Assembly: GCA_020186115.1 (NCBI GenBank)
Contig: WSYJ01000060.1
Span: forward strand, 2,852,001-2,916,000
DNA length: 64,000 nucleotides
Direction of reading: 5' to 3'
Source: Histomonas meleagridis
Taxonomy: Eukaryota; Parabasalia; Tritrichomonadida; Dientamoebidae
The notes below the pieces were generated by a model. It saw only the letters and a program-made list of their open reading frames with translations. It had not been told where the DNA came from and did no database searches. Position numbers and translations under genes: made by a program. Positions 52,006 to 62,512 of this stretch are shown here, piece by piece; positions within the stretch are counted from its first letter, which is position 1; the number at the start of each line of letters is the position of its first letter.

Positions 52006-53315
52006 TAGGGTGTTCAAAAAGTCCTGACCCCCCCTCCTATTATGGGCTGTGATTAGTTTATAAATAAAATATTCATATAATATTAAAATATAGTTAATGA
52101 AGATCTTATATATGTGAAATATGTGATTTTTTGATTAATTGCATATCGAGAAAAATTTAATTTAAATTTTGGTGACGCAAAAAATTTGAGAAGAACCGTC
52201 ACTTTTTTTTCATGGATGCCGTCGAACAAAGATTCATTATTAAATTTCTCTTCCTCTCAGGAAAAAAGATACAAAGCCATATACAGAGAAATGTTCACTG
52301 TCTTGGGAAATAATACAGTTCATATAAGTACAGTCAAAAGGTGGTGTAGAAAATTCAAAAATGGTGACTTTTCATGCCTTGATGAGGAACGTACGGGGAG
52401 ACCCCCATCTGATCTTGTTCATCCAATTTCAAAAATTCTTCAAAAGCAACCATTTATTTCAGCCCGCTTAATTGCAAAGCAATTATCAGTGACTCCAAAT
52501 ACTGTATTAAAAGTTCTTTATGAGGACATGGGGTTGAGGCGCTTCACTAGGAAATGGGTCCCCCATGATTTGACGGAAGAACAAAAATTGGAAAGAGTCG
52601 ATATGTCAAAATCAATTTTAAAAATATTAGAAAAAGCGGAAAAGAAAAATTTCATTAATATAATGACTGGGGATGAGTCATGGTTTTATTTTAATTATCA
52701 AAGTTCTTATATGTATGCAGCATCACGAGATGAAGTGCCAACCCGTACCCAAAAGAAAATTGACAGTGAAAAAAATCATGCTGACAATGTTCTTCAATGG
52801 AAATTCCCTATTATGCATTGATTTTCTACCAAAAGGCAAAAAATATAATCAACGCTATTTCATCGATAATATTATTGAAGAAATAATTAAAAATACAAAT
52901 GAGGATGAGGATCAATTGGACTTAGATCAAATGATGATTCATATGGACAATTGTAAAGTTCACAAAGGAAATTTAGTTCAACAAAAAATTAAATCAAATA
53001 AAGCTTAAATCCATTCCGCACCCACCTTATTCTCCTGACATCAGCCCATGCGACTTTTGGTTATTTGGTTATTTAAAAAAAATATTTGGAAGATAAAGAG
53101 ATAAAATCGAAACATCAATTAAAAACTCAAATTTTAACGGCATGGGAACACGTCAATTTTGAAGAGCTTCAAAGCGTGTTCTTGGAATGGATCAAAAGAT
53201 TGAAGTGGATAATAGAAAACAATGGAGAATACTATATCACATAAATAAACAAGAATATCTAAAATTGTTTATTCATTGAGATAGGAGGGGGGGTCATGAC
53301 TTTTTGAACACCCTA
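52006..53315 (+). mobile_element. mariner transposon 2, inserted in the giant gene
   Basis: 1310 bp with 35-bp terminal inverted repeats (52006-52040 and 53281-53315) differing at one position and beginning TAGGGTGTTCAAAAAGTC. TA target duplications lie at 52004-52005 and 53316-53317. It shares only the first ten TIR bases with mariner 1, so it is a different subfamily. It lies antisense to the host gene and breaks it. Confidence 0.97.
52212..53244 (+). pseudogene. mariner transposase, multiple frameshifts
   Basis: Starts at the ATG at 52212 (MDAVEQRFIIKF, a typical mariner N-terminus). The frame changes near 52262, near 52770-52780, near 53000 and near 53085, and the last frame ends at TAA 53242-53244. 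Conserved landmarks remain: helix-turn-helix, RTGRPPS linker, WVPHDLTEEQK, and all three catalytic Asp (TGDESW, HMDNCKVH, YSPDISPCDF). The spacing fits DD34D once one slip is allowed. Several slips are in homopolymer runs. Inactive as read. Confidence 0.92.
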
Positions 53316-56300
53316 TAATTTCTTGATCAATTTTATGAATTTCATTTTCAGCAGAATTTATATTCATTTGTTGATCGATTTTATATGTATTGCTTTTAAT
53401 TCTCCAAAGTATTGAATTTGGCTTTTCAAAATTAATTAAAGCTTTAGAAAAATTCATTATTATATCCAAATTTTTATATTTTTCAATTTTATCAAATATT
53501 AATGAAATTGATTGGAGCATTTCTAATTCAAGAGGATGTAAAAATTGTTTTAATTCTGATATTTCATCTTTTGAAAATGAGTATATTAAAGTCCAAATAT
53601 TACCAATTAAATTTGATTTTTCATAACTAAATAATGATGATAATTGTCTTATATGATTATTTCGTGGATTTTCTACTCCAGATTCTGTATATTTATTAAT
53701 AGCTTTACTTATATAATCATCATCCAAAATTTGTTTGTTTGCACACAACAATTGTTCTTTACAAAATTGATAAACTGCTGCATTTCTTTTATTATAATCA
53801 TAACTTGAGTTGGTATTTCCTTGTTCAAAAGGTAGAACGCACTTTCCTTTGATAATAATTTTTGTTTCTTTTGAAAGCAATAAAGAATCTTCTTGATTAA
53901 AAACAAATCTTAGATAAATAATATTTTTTTCTTTGTTAAATTTAAAATCATATGAATTATTTTTGACTTCAATTGTAAAACGTATTTTTGCTTGATACAA
54001 ATCTTTAAATAAAGGCAACCAATAACAAATATATTCAAATGACGTTGAAATAAATTTATCATATGGAAATATTTTATCAATTAAAGGTATTAAATTTTGA
54101 TTTTTTTTCAAATTTGATATAAATATATTAAACTCTTGTAGATTTTGATTTTTTAACATTTTATTTATAATTTTAATAATATTAAATAAATCTTGTTTGG
54201 CTAATTCATATGGAATATATTGTGTGAAACACTGAGAGTTCTCTTTTGCAAATCTAATTAATAATTGAAATTTAGAAATTGGTTGCATTATACTTTCAAA
54301 TGAAAGCAAATCTTTGTCTTTAAGTTGCAGATTTGAAATAGTTGAAATATCTAAACCTTCAAGCCCATTAATTATTTCTTTAAAAATATTTGAAACTATA
54401 ATTATTGTATATAATTTTCCATAAATTAATTTATTTTTATCTTTTTTATATTTATGTATATTTATTATATCTAATGTTTCATCAAAACATTTCTTAATAT
54501 ATTGGATATCACCGATTTGAATATTTTTACATTTATTAACAAAGGAATAAAATGAAAATGAAAAATTTGTAAATGATTTTTTATCTATAGATTGAATTTG
54601 AAGAAGATGTCTTAAAATTGCTTCATTACGACTCTTTATATTTGATGTATTAATTTTTGATAATAAATTTTGTGAAGGTTCTTTAGTAAAATGATTTATC
54701 ATTTGTTGTAGAAATTGTTGTTTTTTGCCTTGATTAACAAACGAATTCCAATATAGTCTTAAAGATTTACAAATAGGTACATAAATATTTTCAGATAAAT
54801 CATTTTTATTTTCCTCTATCTTTTGATAATGAATAAAATTTAATATTATAAATTTTAGTGTTCTTCCTGTAAATTCAATGTCACTAGCGAATAAATCATG
54901 TTCACTTTCACTTTTACTTTTGGAAAATGCATGCATAAGTGCCATTCTTGCACCTATTTGAATAGAAAGCTTATTTGGAAATGAATTTTTAATCAATGAC
55001 CCAAATAAAATTTGTGCAGAATATTCTATATTGGAATCAATTGGTGGCAACGTAAATGAAACACATTTATTTAAGAATGATTGATCAATTGTTTTATTTT
55101 CATTTATTGCTGTTGGATTATAAGTCATAATTAATCTAAAATCTTTATGAATTGTTCCATTTTTCTTAGAAAAATAATATCCTTTTCCGCATTCATATAA
55201 ATTAAGTTCTGGTTCATCACCACAAAGTGAGGATATTTTCTCAGTAATTTCAGGTGGAGCTGATTCTATTCCATCAATTAAAACTATTTCTCCATTTTTA
55301 ATTGCTTTAATTATAATTGAATCTATATGATTAAATCTATTTGCTGGTTGAATTGCATCTTTTATAATTTGTTTGGCTTCATCCAGAAGTTCTTTTTGAT
55401 CTTTTTGAAGATTTCTTGAATTAGTTTCAAATTTTTCGATTTCTAAAATAAGATCTTTAAAATTATTAGGTTTCCATGCATTAGGGTTTTCATTGATATT
55501 ATTTTTAATATAATTTTTAAGTTTATTAAATTTATTAAGCTTTGAAAATGCATCCCTTAATAAATTAATTTCTTTTATAGATATTGAATTATCAAGAATT
55601 GATTGCCCTGTTAAAATTGAAATTCCTGTATCTGCATTCATTTGATATATATAAAGCTTTTTACCAAGCATTTTAGCAAACAAGCGAATTGTATGCGATT
55701 TTCCTGATGCTGTATTTCCTTGAATAACACAAGCACGATTTGCAAGATAAGAGCAAGCTAAAAACAATAAACAATGTTTTTCAGGAAGAGTTAAACATTC
55801 TATAATTGATTGTATTTCTTCTTTATTTATTTTTTCAGTTATAATTGGTAAAATTATACCATTTTCATTATCTTGATTTATATAAATATTTAATTGTTTA
55901 GCTGGTAAGTTATAAATAAAAACTGGATTAAATTTCATTTCATTCATTTGAAGTGCATATAAAACTTTTCGAATGAATTCTTCTTGAGTAAAACGATATG
56001 CAAATAACATTTGTGAAATAATTATTTTATCAAAATGTCCATAAGTTGCATTTCGAAAAATAATATATTTTGTTATATCATTTAATGTTAAATTATGAGT
56101 TATCAATGATTCATTGCATATATTATTTGTTTTTAAATATTGCTCAAAGAATAATGTTGCCTCGTCAAAATATGGCAAATCTTCAAATTGCTTTAAAACT
56201 ATTTTAGAAATATCATCATTATTGGGATCATAAACAATATGATAAAGTGATGAATATATTAATGATGTAGGCAAACGTTCACGATTTGAAAATCCATTTT

Positions 56301-59300
56301 GTGGATTAAATATTGCAACAAGATTCATTTTACCTTTTTTTAATATTAAACCATTTGATAATAAAATATTTTGATGATTATTGTCAAAAATACTCACCAT
56401 TACTTCTAAAACAGCAGGCGATGCATTATTTATATTATGAAACACAATTATTGAATTAGATTGATTTGATTTCATTGCTTTAACAAGTTTTGTTTCAATT
56501 ATACCAACACGAATATTATTATTATTATCTTTATCAATTGTTATTTTACCTAAAAGATCATCAACTTTTGTTGATTGTGATATAATAATATTTACAACTT
56601 CATAGCCCAAAAAATTAGCAATATAATTTATAGCTGTTTGCTTACCTTGCCCTGGTTTACCTTCAAATATTACTGGTGTATTTGTGATTAATCCTAAATG
56701 AAGAACATCAATCATTTCTGTAAATTTTCCTGTAAATGCAATTTTTTGATTTCTTATTGATTCGTTTGTTGTTTTTAAAGATAACCCTGTAATTTTTGAT
56801 TTATAACATTGTGGATTTTCTTCAAGTTTTACGAATGGACATTCATTAAAGTTTTGCAATGTTGATGGTAAATCAATGTTTATATTTTTAAATAATTTTA
56901 AAAGGATTTCTCTTTGTTTTTGTCGTTCTAATAAACCTGAACATAATCGATATATAATTATACTTAAAATTAATTTGGTTTGATCTTCTGAATTTTGAGT
57001 ATTAAATTCATGTTTTAATTTACTTAACATTTCAAAAGATTTAAGCATCTGTGGAAATTTAATTTGTTGCTTAAATTGATCATAAAATACTTTAGAGAAG
57101 TTTTGAAGTAAATCAATTTCTGGTTCTTTACATTTTAATTGATTTATTCTTATATAACTTTCCAAAACAGTTTTTCTTTCTTCTTCTTTATATTCAGGAA
57201 CAGCGATAACAGTAAAACGAGACAAAACTGCTTCTGATAGTTTATATGGTGAATTTGATGTTGCAATAATACGATAACTATGATTAAATTTTATTAATTC
57301 TTTATTATTTTCTGGTGTAAATGTATTATGAATATCTTCATTTAATGTTAAACTATGTTTACCTGAAAATAATTCATTAAATCTTTCAAGAACTATTGTT
57401 GGAAGATTTGATAAATTCTTTAATATTAATGATTTTCTTTCAAGTATAGCAGATAAAAATAATCCTGGTCTAAATTCTAAAATAATATTTGATATAACAC
57501 AATTATTTTGTTTATCATTTTCGAAAAGTTTTTCTGTTAAATGTTGAATTGCATAATGAAATGAATTTGGAAGTATTTTTATTCTATTATTTGTTAATTC
57601 TATAATTTCTTCTTTTGTTAAAGTCTTATTTAGTAATTTTTTTTGTAGTCCCAAATATTCATTATTTAGATAACACATTTTACAAATATATTCTAAATAA
57701 AATAATTTAGCTTCTTTATTTGTAAAGAAACCTGAGGATCCTAATAATTGTGATACTGTTGATTCTTGATTTAATGTAATTACTTTAGCATCACATAAAA
57801 ATTGTTGTGCTAAAAATGTCTTAAATCCTGAATTACCTATTAATAAAATTGATTCCGATGGATCTGATAATAGTAATTGAAATGCACAATTTAAAAAAGA
57901 ACTTAACTTAATAAGATTTTTTAATTCCTTATGTAAAGGAAATATAGTAATAGCAATTCCTGTGTTTCCTTTCATTAAAAATGTTAAATTATTTATTTTC
58001 TTAATTTCTGGTATAGATAAATAGCATTCTTTTAATTCATTTTTTGTATCATCTCTTAATGAAAAGACTTTAACAATTAAATTTAATATATCATCTAAAA
58101 TATAATGAATATCATTTTCATTAACAGATGCTAATGTATAAAAAAGTATATGATGATAAAATGTTAAATTAGTATAATTATCATCATTTAAATCTTGATG
58201 ATGTATACGAATAAATAATTTTGTTATATCACGAAGTGACCATGGAGGAATTATTCTTTGTTTTAATTTATTTAATTCAAGCATATACTTACCAATTTGT
58301 TTTATATTAGTGTTATTAATTATTTTAATTTGCTCTCCATTTTTATAACAACTTTTTGCTATATCTAAACATATATTTGATATGTCATTTTCGGTTTGTT
58401 CAGGATAAGTAAAATATCGAAATCTTGATGAAATTGATTCTGGTATAGCATTACGTCCAATTGTACCAAGTTCATTTTGACATGCAATAAAAAAGAAATT
58501 ATTATTTACAATAATTGATTCACCAAGTCCAGGAATAAAAATATTTCTACCTAAACTTGGTTCCAATGCAGGTGCTAATGTTTTCATACATCCTGTTGTT
58601 GATAAATTCATTTCATCTGCAATGAATGTTAAGCCTTCTTTCATAGAAATAGTTAAAGTTCCATTATAAAAATATACTTTTCCATCTTTAATAGTAGTAG
58701 TTCCATAAAATTGATTTGATTTTGTCCCAGAATGAAATGAATACATTTGAAATCGATTATGATATATTGAAATAATTGGACGAATAGTTGCAAATGCTCT
58801 TGCTGCTGATGTTTTTCCTGCACCTGTAGGACCTGAAATACATACAGGTAAACCAATAAGTGATGCAGCAAATATTTTTGTAATAAATTCACAAAGAATT
58901 GAAGAATTTTCAAAGAAAAATTGATTATCATCATTTAATTTATTTGTTTTATCTAATAATAGTTGTAAATTACTATGGATTTTTGGATTAGGTTGAAAAT
59001 CTTCATTTTTCTTTAACATATTTATGGCAAATTCCACAATATCTTTTTGATCTACGTTATTAATTAATAATTTGGAATAGATTACAACAGCTTTACATAA
59101 AAACGCAAGCCAATATATGGTCATTTTTGATTTTATAAAACTATCATATATAAAATCTATTATTTCTGGAGTAAATTCAAGTGAATTATGATTGTTTTGA
59201 TTAAATGTGCGTAAATCTGGATCAGAATTTTCTTCAAATATTTCATTTTCTTCTTCTTCCTCTACTTCATCATCATCGTCGAAGGTTTCTACTAAATCAT

Positions 59301-61434
59301 CGTAACTACTTTCATTACTCTCAAAATTTATTTCATTATAGGTTATTAAAATATCATCATCATTTTGTATATGAATATTATTATAAGGTTGTTCGAATTT
59401 CTTATATCTATTTAACAAAATGCTAATTAATTCTTTTGTTTCAAGTTCATTTATTTCATTTAATTGATCTTCAAGTACAATTACGTCAAATCTATTTAAA
59501 AAAGCAGGAGAAATAAAATGTATTTTTTCAATATCACAAGTACATAAAAGTCTAAAGTTCTTATGAATTGGAATTTGACTTTTTTGGGGATTTTCAGGAA
59601 TATCAAACATCTTTTGTTCTCCATCATACGTTTGATCAAAAAGACTATTTAATCTTTCAGTTACTGTGGAAGGTGCTTCATCAATTGAATCAAGTACTGC
59701 ACACTTACCATTTTGAATTGCTTGTGTAAGAAATCCTGGTTTCCATTGTATTAATTCATGCCCAGCTTTATTATTTTCAATTGGCTTTTGCTTTCCAATC
59801 AAATCAGAACAATTTATTTTTTCAGTGCAAATACAAAAGAACTCTTTCGTTTTTTCATTTTCATTTTTGTTTTTTCCATCATACCATTCTGAAACCCATC
59901 TCGCTAATTGTGTTTTACCACAACCTTTTGCTCCAGTAAGAATTACATGACGATTATTACTAAATGAAAATAAGATTGATTTTAAAGCAATTGTAAGTGA
60001 TTCATTATGAAAACATTCAGGAAAATCATCTGGATATTGGAAATCATTATTTTTATTTTGACTTAATGATGGATATTTTTGAAGCGTATTTTCAAGTTCT
60101 TTACGTAACTGTTTTTGATATCTTGCACCATAAATTGTCATTATTGTTTCATTTATATTTGCACCATTAGAAATTGCTCGGACAGTTGCTGCTATTTCTC
60201 GAATTGTAAAACAATAAACATCTTCTGCAACTTCGGGTTTTTCAGACCATTCCATATGAAAATCGACTAACTTTGTAATAATATCATTTTCATCATTATA
60301 TTTAAAACTATTTACTAATCCTTTACCAATTTTTAAAAGTTCTTCTTTATTAAATTGTGGGAAATTTATTATTTGAAAACGTGACAAAAATTTTAATCCT
60401 AAATCTTGTCTTTTGTTTGCAAATAATCCTTTGTTTGGATTTTGAGTTGCTATAAGTCTAAATTCTGGATGCATTTTGATTTCTTTTAATTGCATTCCAG
60501 GAATTTCAACACTAATTATACCACTATCAAGTGATTCTTCTATGCATTGTAACACAGAAGGCGAAGCTAAATTAATTTCATCTAATAATAAACAGTATCC
60601 TTCAGAAAAGGCTTGTAAAAATGGACCTGGTTTTACCACAATACCTGCCCATGAATCAAGTTCTCCAACATATCTTCCAAGTAAATCACTTATTTTAGTT
60701 TCAGAACTTAGATTGTATCGAATTAATGGTTTTTTCATTAATTTACACACAACTTCAGCACTAAATGTTTTGGATGTTCCTGTTGGCCCTTCAAGTAAAA
60801 CTGGAATTCCTACAGTTAAACATTCATAAAGTTTTGATAATCTTTCTTTTGCGCCATCAGTAAATATAAAATTTTGCTTTGAAAGTTCTTCTTCATTATT
60901 AAAAGAATATGTAAAAGTATTTGCATTAATTTCAATTTTTTTAGTGATTTCAGAAAAATCTAATTCTTCTATATCTTTAAAATATGGATCATATTGCAAG
61001 CTGTTTAATTTTTTTTGAGTGGGTTTATTGTGTTCATCGCTAATTTTTGCTTTATCTTTGTAATTTTTAATTCCATAATATAAAATTTCGTTGAAATCTT
61101 TTTCATCTTCATCATAATGTTTACTAAAAATATCATTCAAAATAGTTTTATATGATATAGGTTCATTTTCATAAGAATATTCTTCTTCAGTAAGAAAGAT
61201 TGTAGAAAAATCTTCTGGTTTTAAAGATAAAATTTCTTTATGTATTTCTTTAAAAGAAGGGCGTGACTCTGGGGTTTTATTTAAACATTGATAAATAAGA
61301 GAACAAATTTTATTTGGTATTTGTTGTGGTATATTTGGTTTTGGGTCATTTATAATATATTGATATAAATTTTCATTTTTGCCTTCATTTGATTCGAAGA
61401 TATCATAATTCGAAGTTAACAATTGTAACATCAA
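53269..61434 (-). CDS. Giant gene, N-terminal/central piece: kinase C-lobe and six AAA modules
   Basis: 2721 codons; the first ~45 are the C-lobe of the pseudokinase (SRPSFKEIHKEIL) and the last ~17 are read from mariner 2. Six P-loops appear at about residues 212 (GPTGTSKT), 498 (GAKGCGKT), 867 (GPTGAGKT), 1196 (GNSGFKT, degenerate), 1590 (GKPGQGKQT) and 1902 (GNTASGKS). Matching Walker B motifs are strong in modules 1 (LLLDEIN) and 3 (FIADEMN). They are altered in 2 (VLDSID), 4 (ILKNLS), 5 (VFHNIN) and 6 (LIDGIE). The ~300-390 residue spacing fits a single-chain hexamer like midasin or dynein. An acidic run (DDDDEVEEEEENE) lies between modules 2 and 3. Probably modules 1-3 are the main ATP sites. 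Confidence 0.85.
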   Translation of the reverse strand: MMLQLLTSNYDIFESNEGKNENLYQYIINDPKPNIPQQIPNKICSLIYQCLNKTPESRPSFKEIHKEILSLKPEDFSTIFLTEEEYSYENEPISYKTILNDIFSKHYDEDEKDFNEILYYGIKNYKDKAKISDEHNKPTQKKLNSLQYDPYFKDIEELDFSEITKKIEINANTFTYSFNNEEELSKQNFIFTDGAKERLSKLYECLTVGIPVLLEGPTGTSKTFSAEVVCKLMKKPLIRYNLSSETKISDLLGRYVGELDSWAGIVVKPGPFLQAFSEGYCLLLDEINLASPSVLQCIEESLDSGIISVEIPGMQLKEIKMHPEFRLIATQNPNKGLFANKRQDLGLKFLSRFQIINFPQFNKEELLKIGKGLVNSFKYNDENDIITKLVDFHMEWSEKPEVAEDVYCFTIREIAATVRAISNGANINETIMTIYGARYQKQLRKELENTLQKYPSLSQNKNNDFQYPDDFPECFHNESLTIALKSILFSFSNNRHVILTGAKGCGKTQLARWVSEWYDGKNKNENEKTKEFFCICTEKINCSDLIGKQKPIENNKAGHELIQWKPGFLTQAIQNGKCAVLDSIDEAPSTVTERLNSLFDQTYDGEQKMFDIPENPQKSQIPIHKNFRLLCTCDIEKIHFISPAFLNRFDVIVLEDQLNEINELETKELISILLNRYKKFEQPYNNIHIQNDDDILITYNEINFESNESSYDDLVETFDDDDEVEEEEENEIFEENSDPDLRTFNQNNHNSLEFTPEIIDFIYDSFIKSKMTIYWLAFLCKAVVIYSKLLINNVDQKDIVEFAINMLKKNEDFQPNPKIHSNLQLLLDKTNKLNDDNQFFFENSSILCEFITKIFAASLIGLPVCISGPTGAGKTSAARAFATIRPIISIYHNRFQMYSFHSGTKSNQFYGTTTIKDGKVYFYNGTLTISMKEGLTFIADEMNLSTTGCMKTLAPALEPSLGRNIFIPGLGESIIVNNNFFFIACQNELGTIGRNAIPESISSRFRYFTYPEQTENDISNICLDIAKSCYKNGEQIKIINNTNIKQIGKYMLELNKLKQRIIPPWSLRDITKLFIRIHHQDLNDDNYTNLTFYHHILFYTLASVNENDIHYILDDILNLIVKVFSLRDDTKNELKECYLSIPEIKKINNLTFLMKGNTGIAITIFPLHKELKNLIKLSSFLNCAFQLLLSDPSESILLIGNSGFKTFLAQQFLCDAKVITLNQESTVSQLLGSSGFFTNKEAKLFYLEYICKMCYLNNEYLGLQKKLLNKTLTKEEIIELTNNRIKILPNSFHYAIQHLTEKLFENDKQNNCVISNIILEFRPGLFLSAILERKSLILKNLSNLPTIVLERFNELFSGKHSLTLNEDIHNTFTPENNKELIKFNHSYRIIATSNSPYKLSEAVLSRFTVIAVPEYKEEERKTVLESYIRINQLKCKEPEIDLLQNFSKVFYDQFKQQIKFPQMLKSFEMLSKLKHEFNTQNSEDQTKLILSIIIYRLCSGLLERQKQREILLKLFKNINIDLPSTLQNFNECPFVKLEENPQCYKSKITGLSLKTTNESIRNQKIAFTGKFTEMIDVLHLGLITNTPVIFEGKPGQGKQTAINYIANFLGYEVVNIIISQSTKVDDLLGKITIDKDNNNNIRVGIIETKLVKAMKSNQSNSIIVFHNINNASPAVLEVMVSIFDNNHQNILLSNGLILKKGKMNLVAIFNPQNGFSNRERLPTSLIYSSLYHIVYDPNNDDISKIVLKQFEDLPYFDEATLFFEQYLKTNNICNESLITHNLTLNDITKYIIFRNATYGHFDKIIISQMLFAYRFTQEEFIRKVLYALQMNEMKFNPVFIYNLPAKQLNIYINQDNENGIILPIITEKINKEEIQSIIECLTLPEKHCLLFLACSYLANRACVIQGNTASGKSHTIRLFAKMLGKKLYIYQMNADTGISILTGQSILDNSISIKEINLLRDAFSKLNKFNKLKNYIKNNINENPNAWKPNNFKDLILEIEKFETNSRNLQKDQKELLDEAKQIIKDAIQPANRFNHIDSIIIKAIKNGEIVLIDGIESAPPEITEKISSLCGDEPELNLYECGKGYYFSKKNGTIHKDFRLIMTYNPTAINENKTIDQSFLNKCVSFTLPPIDSNIEYSAQILFGSLIKNSFPNKLSIQIGARMALMHAFSKSKSESEHDLFASDIEFTGRTLKFIILNFIHYQKIEENKNDLSENIYVPICKSLRLYWNSFVNQGKKQQFLQQMINHFTKEPSQNLLSKINTSNIKSRNEAILRHLLQIQSIDKKSFTNFSFSFYSFVNKCKNIQIGDIQYIKKCFDETLDIINIHKYKKDKNKLIYGKLYTIIIVSNIFKEIINGLEGLDISTISNLQLKDKDLLSFESIMQPISKFQLLIRFAKENSQCFTQYIPYELAKQDLFNIIKIINKMLKNQNLQEFNIFISNLKKNQNLIPLIDKIFPYDKFISTSFEYICYWLPLFKDLYQAKIRFTIEVKNNSYDFKFNKEKNIIYLRFVFNQEDSLLLSKETKIIIKGKCVLPFEQGNTNSSYDYNKRNAAVYQFCKEQLLCANKQILDDDYISKAINKYTESGVENPRNNHIRQLSSLFSYEKSNLIGNIWTLIYSFSKDEISELKQFLHPLELEMLQSISLIFDKIEKYKNLDIIMNFSKALINFEKPNSILWRIKSNTYKIDQQMNINSAENEIHKIDQEIIGCSKSHDPPSYLNE

Positions 61435-62015
61435 AATTCCAAATGAATATACATCTGATTTTGTGTGTAAGCATCATTTAAAAGAATTTCTGGCGCCATG
61501 TAAATAATTGCGTTAATGTTTCTCTTAAAATCATTTTTATAATCAATTTTATGCAGTTTGTAAAACATAAAATCTGATATTATTGGTTTGAAGTCATCCA
61601 TTATGAATATGTTATAAGAAGTTAACCTTCCGTGTATTATACCATTTTCATGTAAAGACTTCATAAATGAAGCAATACCTTTTAATATCTTTAATTTTTG
61701 TAGTGTTACGTCTGGCACTATATTATTTTGTAAAATTCTTAGAAATATATACAAAGATCTATTTTCATAATAGGGTAAAATAAATCCTCCTGCACTTGAG
61801 TCTGTAGGCTTAATAATATAGTTAAGTTTTATCATATGTGTGTGAGTAAATGAATTGTATTTATTATATAGTATTTCGAAAAAATCATGCGGAATCTTTT
61901 TAAATACATATATATTATCATAATTAAGATCTTTTCTTTTGACCTTAATTGTTTGACCATTTCCCAATATGCTTAGTTCCTCGAAATTGTCTAAGGAATA
62001 AAATTCATGATTCAT
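61431..62015 (-). CDS. Giant gene, pseudokinase N-terminal piece
   Basis: 194 codons from the ATG at 62015. Kinase fold: glycine loop LGNGQTIKVKRK, VAIK-type Lys in YVFKKIPHDFF, catalytic loop IIHGRLTSYNIFI (Asp of HRD replaced, read as HGR), DFG region ISDFMFY, then MAPEIL. Missing HRD Asp and altered DFG suggest a pseudokinase. After AYT the frame slips in a GTGTGT run (plus-strand notation). The next frame continues KSDVYSFGILMLQLLT, the expected kinase continuation, so the slip is within one domain. The 62015 start gives a complete N-lobe. Confidence 0.85.
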   Translation of the reverse strand: MNHEFYSLDNFEELSILGNGQTIKVKRKDLNYDNIYVFKKIPHDFFEILYNKYNSFTHTHMIKLNYIIKPTDSSAGGFILPYYENRSLYIFLRILQNNIVPDVTLQKLKILKGIASFMKSLHENGIIHGRLTSYNIFIMDDFKPIISDFMFYKLHKIDYKNDFKRNINAIIYMAPEILLNDAYTQNQMYIHLEF

Positions 62016-62512
62016 TCCAAAATGGATTCTTTAAATTTGCCAAAATAAGTGGGCAATATGAAGTGATTTTTGTTCAACTATCTATAGGAAAATTCAACGG
62101 CTGAGTTTATCAAAATTGTATTTGTGTACACAAATAAAGTACTTTATTCAATCAGGATTTGAGCGTTGCCAATTTCCATTATCTGCAATATATTTAATAT
62201 ACATGAATTGTATTATAGTTTTGTTGACAAACTAGGGAACGGATGTCTGTGGCTTATAAGAAACATTTTCATATGTTTTAATGTTATTTGTGTAGAATTA
62301 TATTAATATTAACTCTATCAGCTATAACATTAGGGTCTTGGATGATTGTTTTCTAATATTATTTGAATATTGCCAATATTTATTTGCAATTAGCGAATCA
62401 ATTTTCAATAGATCACCAAGTGCACGAATCATTTTTCATTTTATTACTTTAAATATACTAATAGTAAATTTTATTTTATCTTTTTCAGCAACTTTAAAAA
62501 ACATAAAAAAGC
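62016..62512. other. Intergenic upstream of the giant gene
   Basis: AT-rich. A short hydrophobic 61-codon frame at 62338-62523 (+) overlaps the end of the next gene and is not called. Confidence 0.45.

Larger units (their letters stand above)
42732..62015 (-). pseudogene. Giant pseudokinase-AAA(x6)-VWA(x3) gene, interrupted by mariner 2
   Basis: Four minus-strand open pieces belong to one ancestral gene. There is a 2-nt slip (GTGTGT run, 61463-61468), a mariner with TA duplication (52004-53317), and an in-frame TAA (44274-44276). Subtracting 1312 bp and 2 nt leaves 17970 nt, exactly 5990 codons, in one frame. Across the empty site the reading goes smoothly from KIDQEI into ILISNIIFEDKSVWN and on to the next piece. 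Architecture: pseudokinase, six dynein-related AAA modules like midasin, acidic insert, long helical/beta linker, three VWA domains. Midasin itself lacks the kinase and has one VWA. Such AAA/VWA giants remodel complexes or act as mechanical hubs; here the role is unknown. Confidence 0.9.

Noticed and set aside
53269..53315. C-terminal residues GCSKSHDPPSYLNE of the AAA piece
   Set aside because: These are read from the mariner end and are not part of the host protein.
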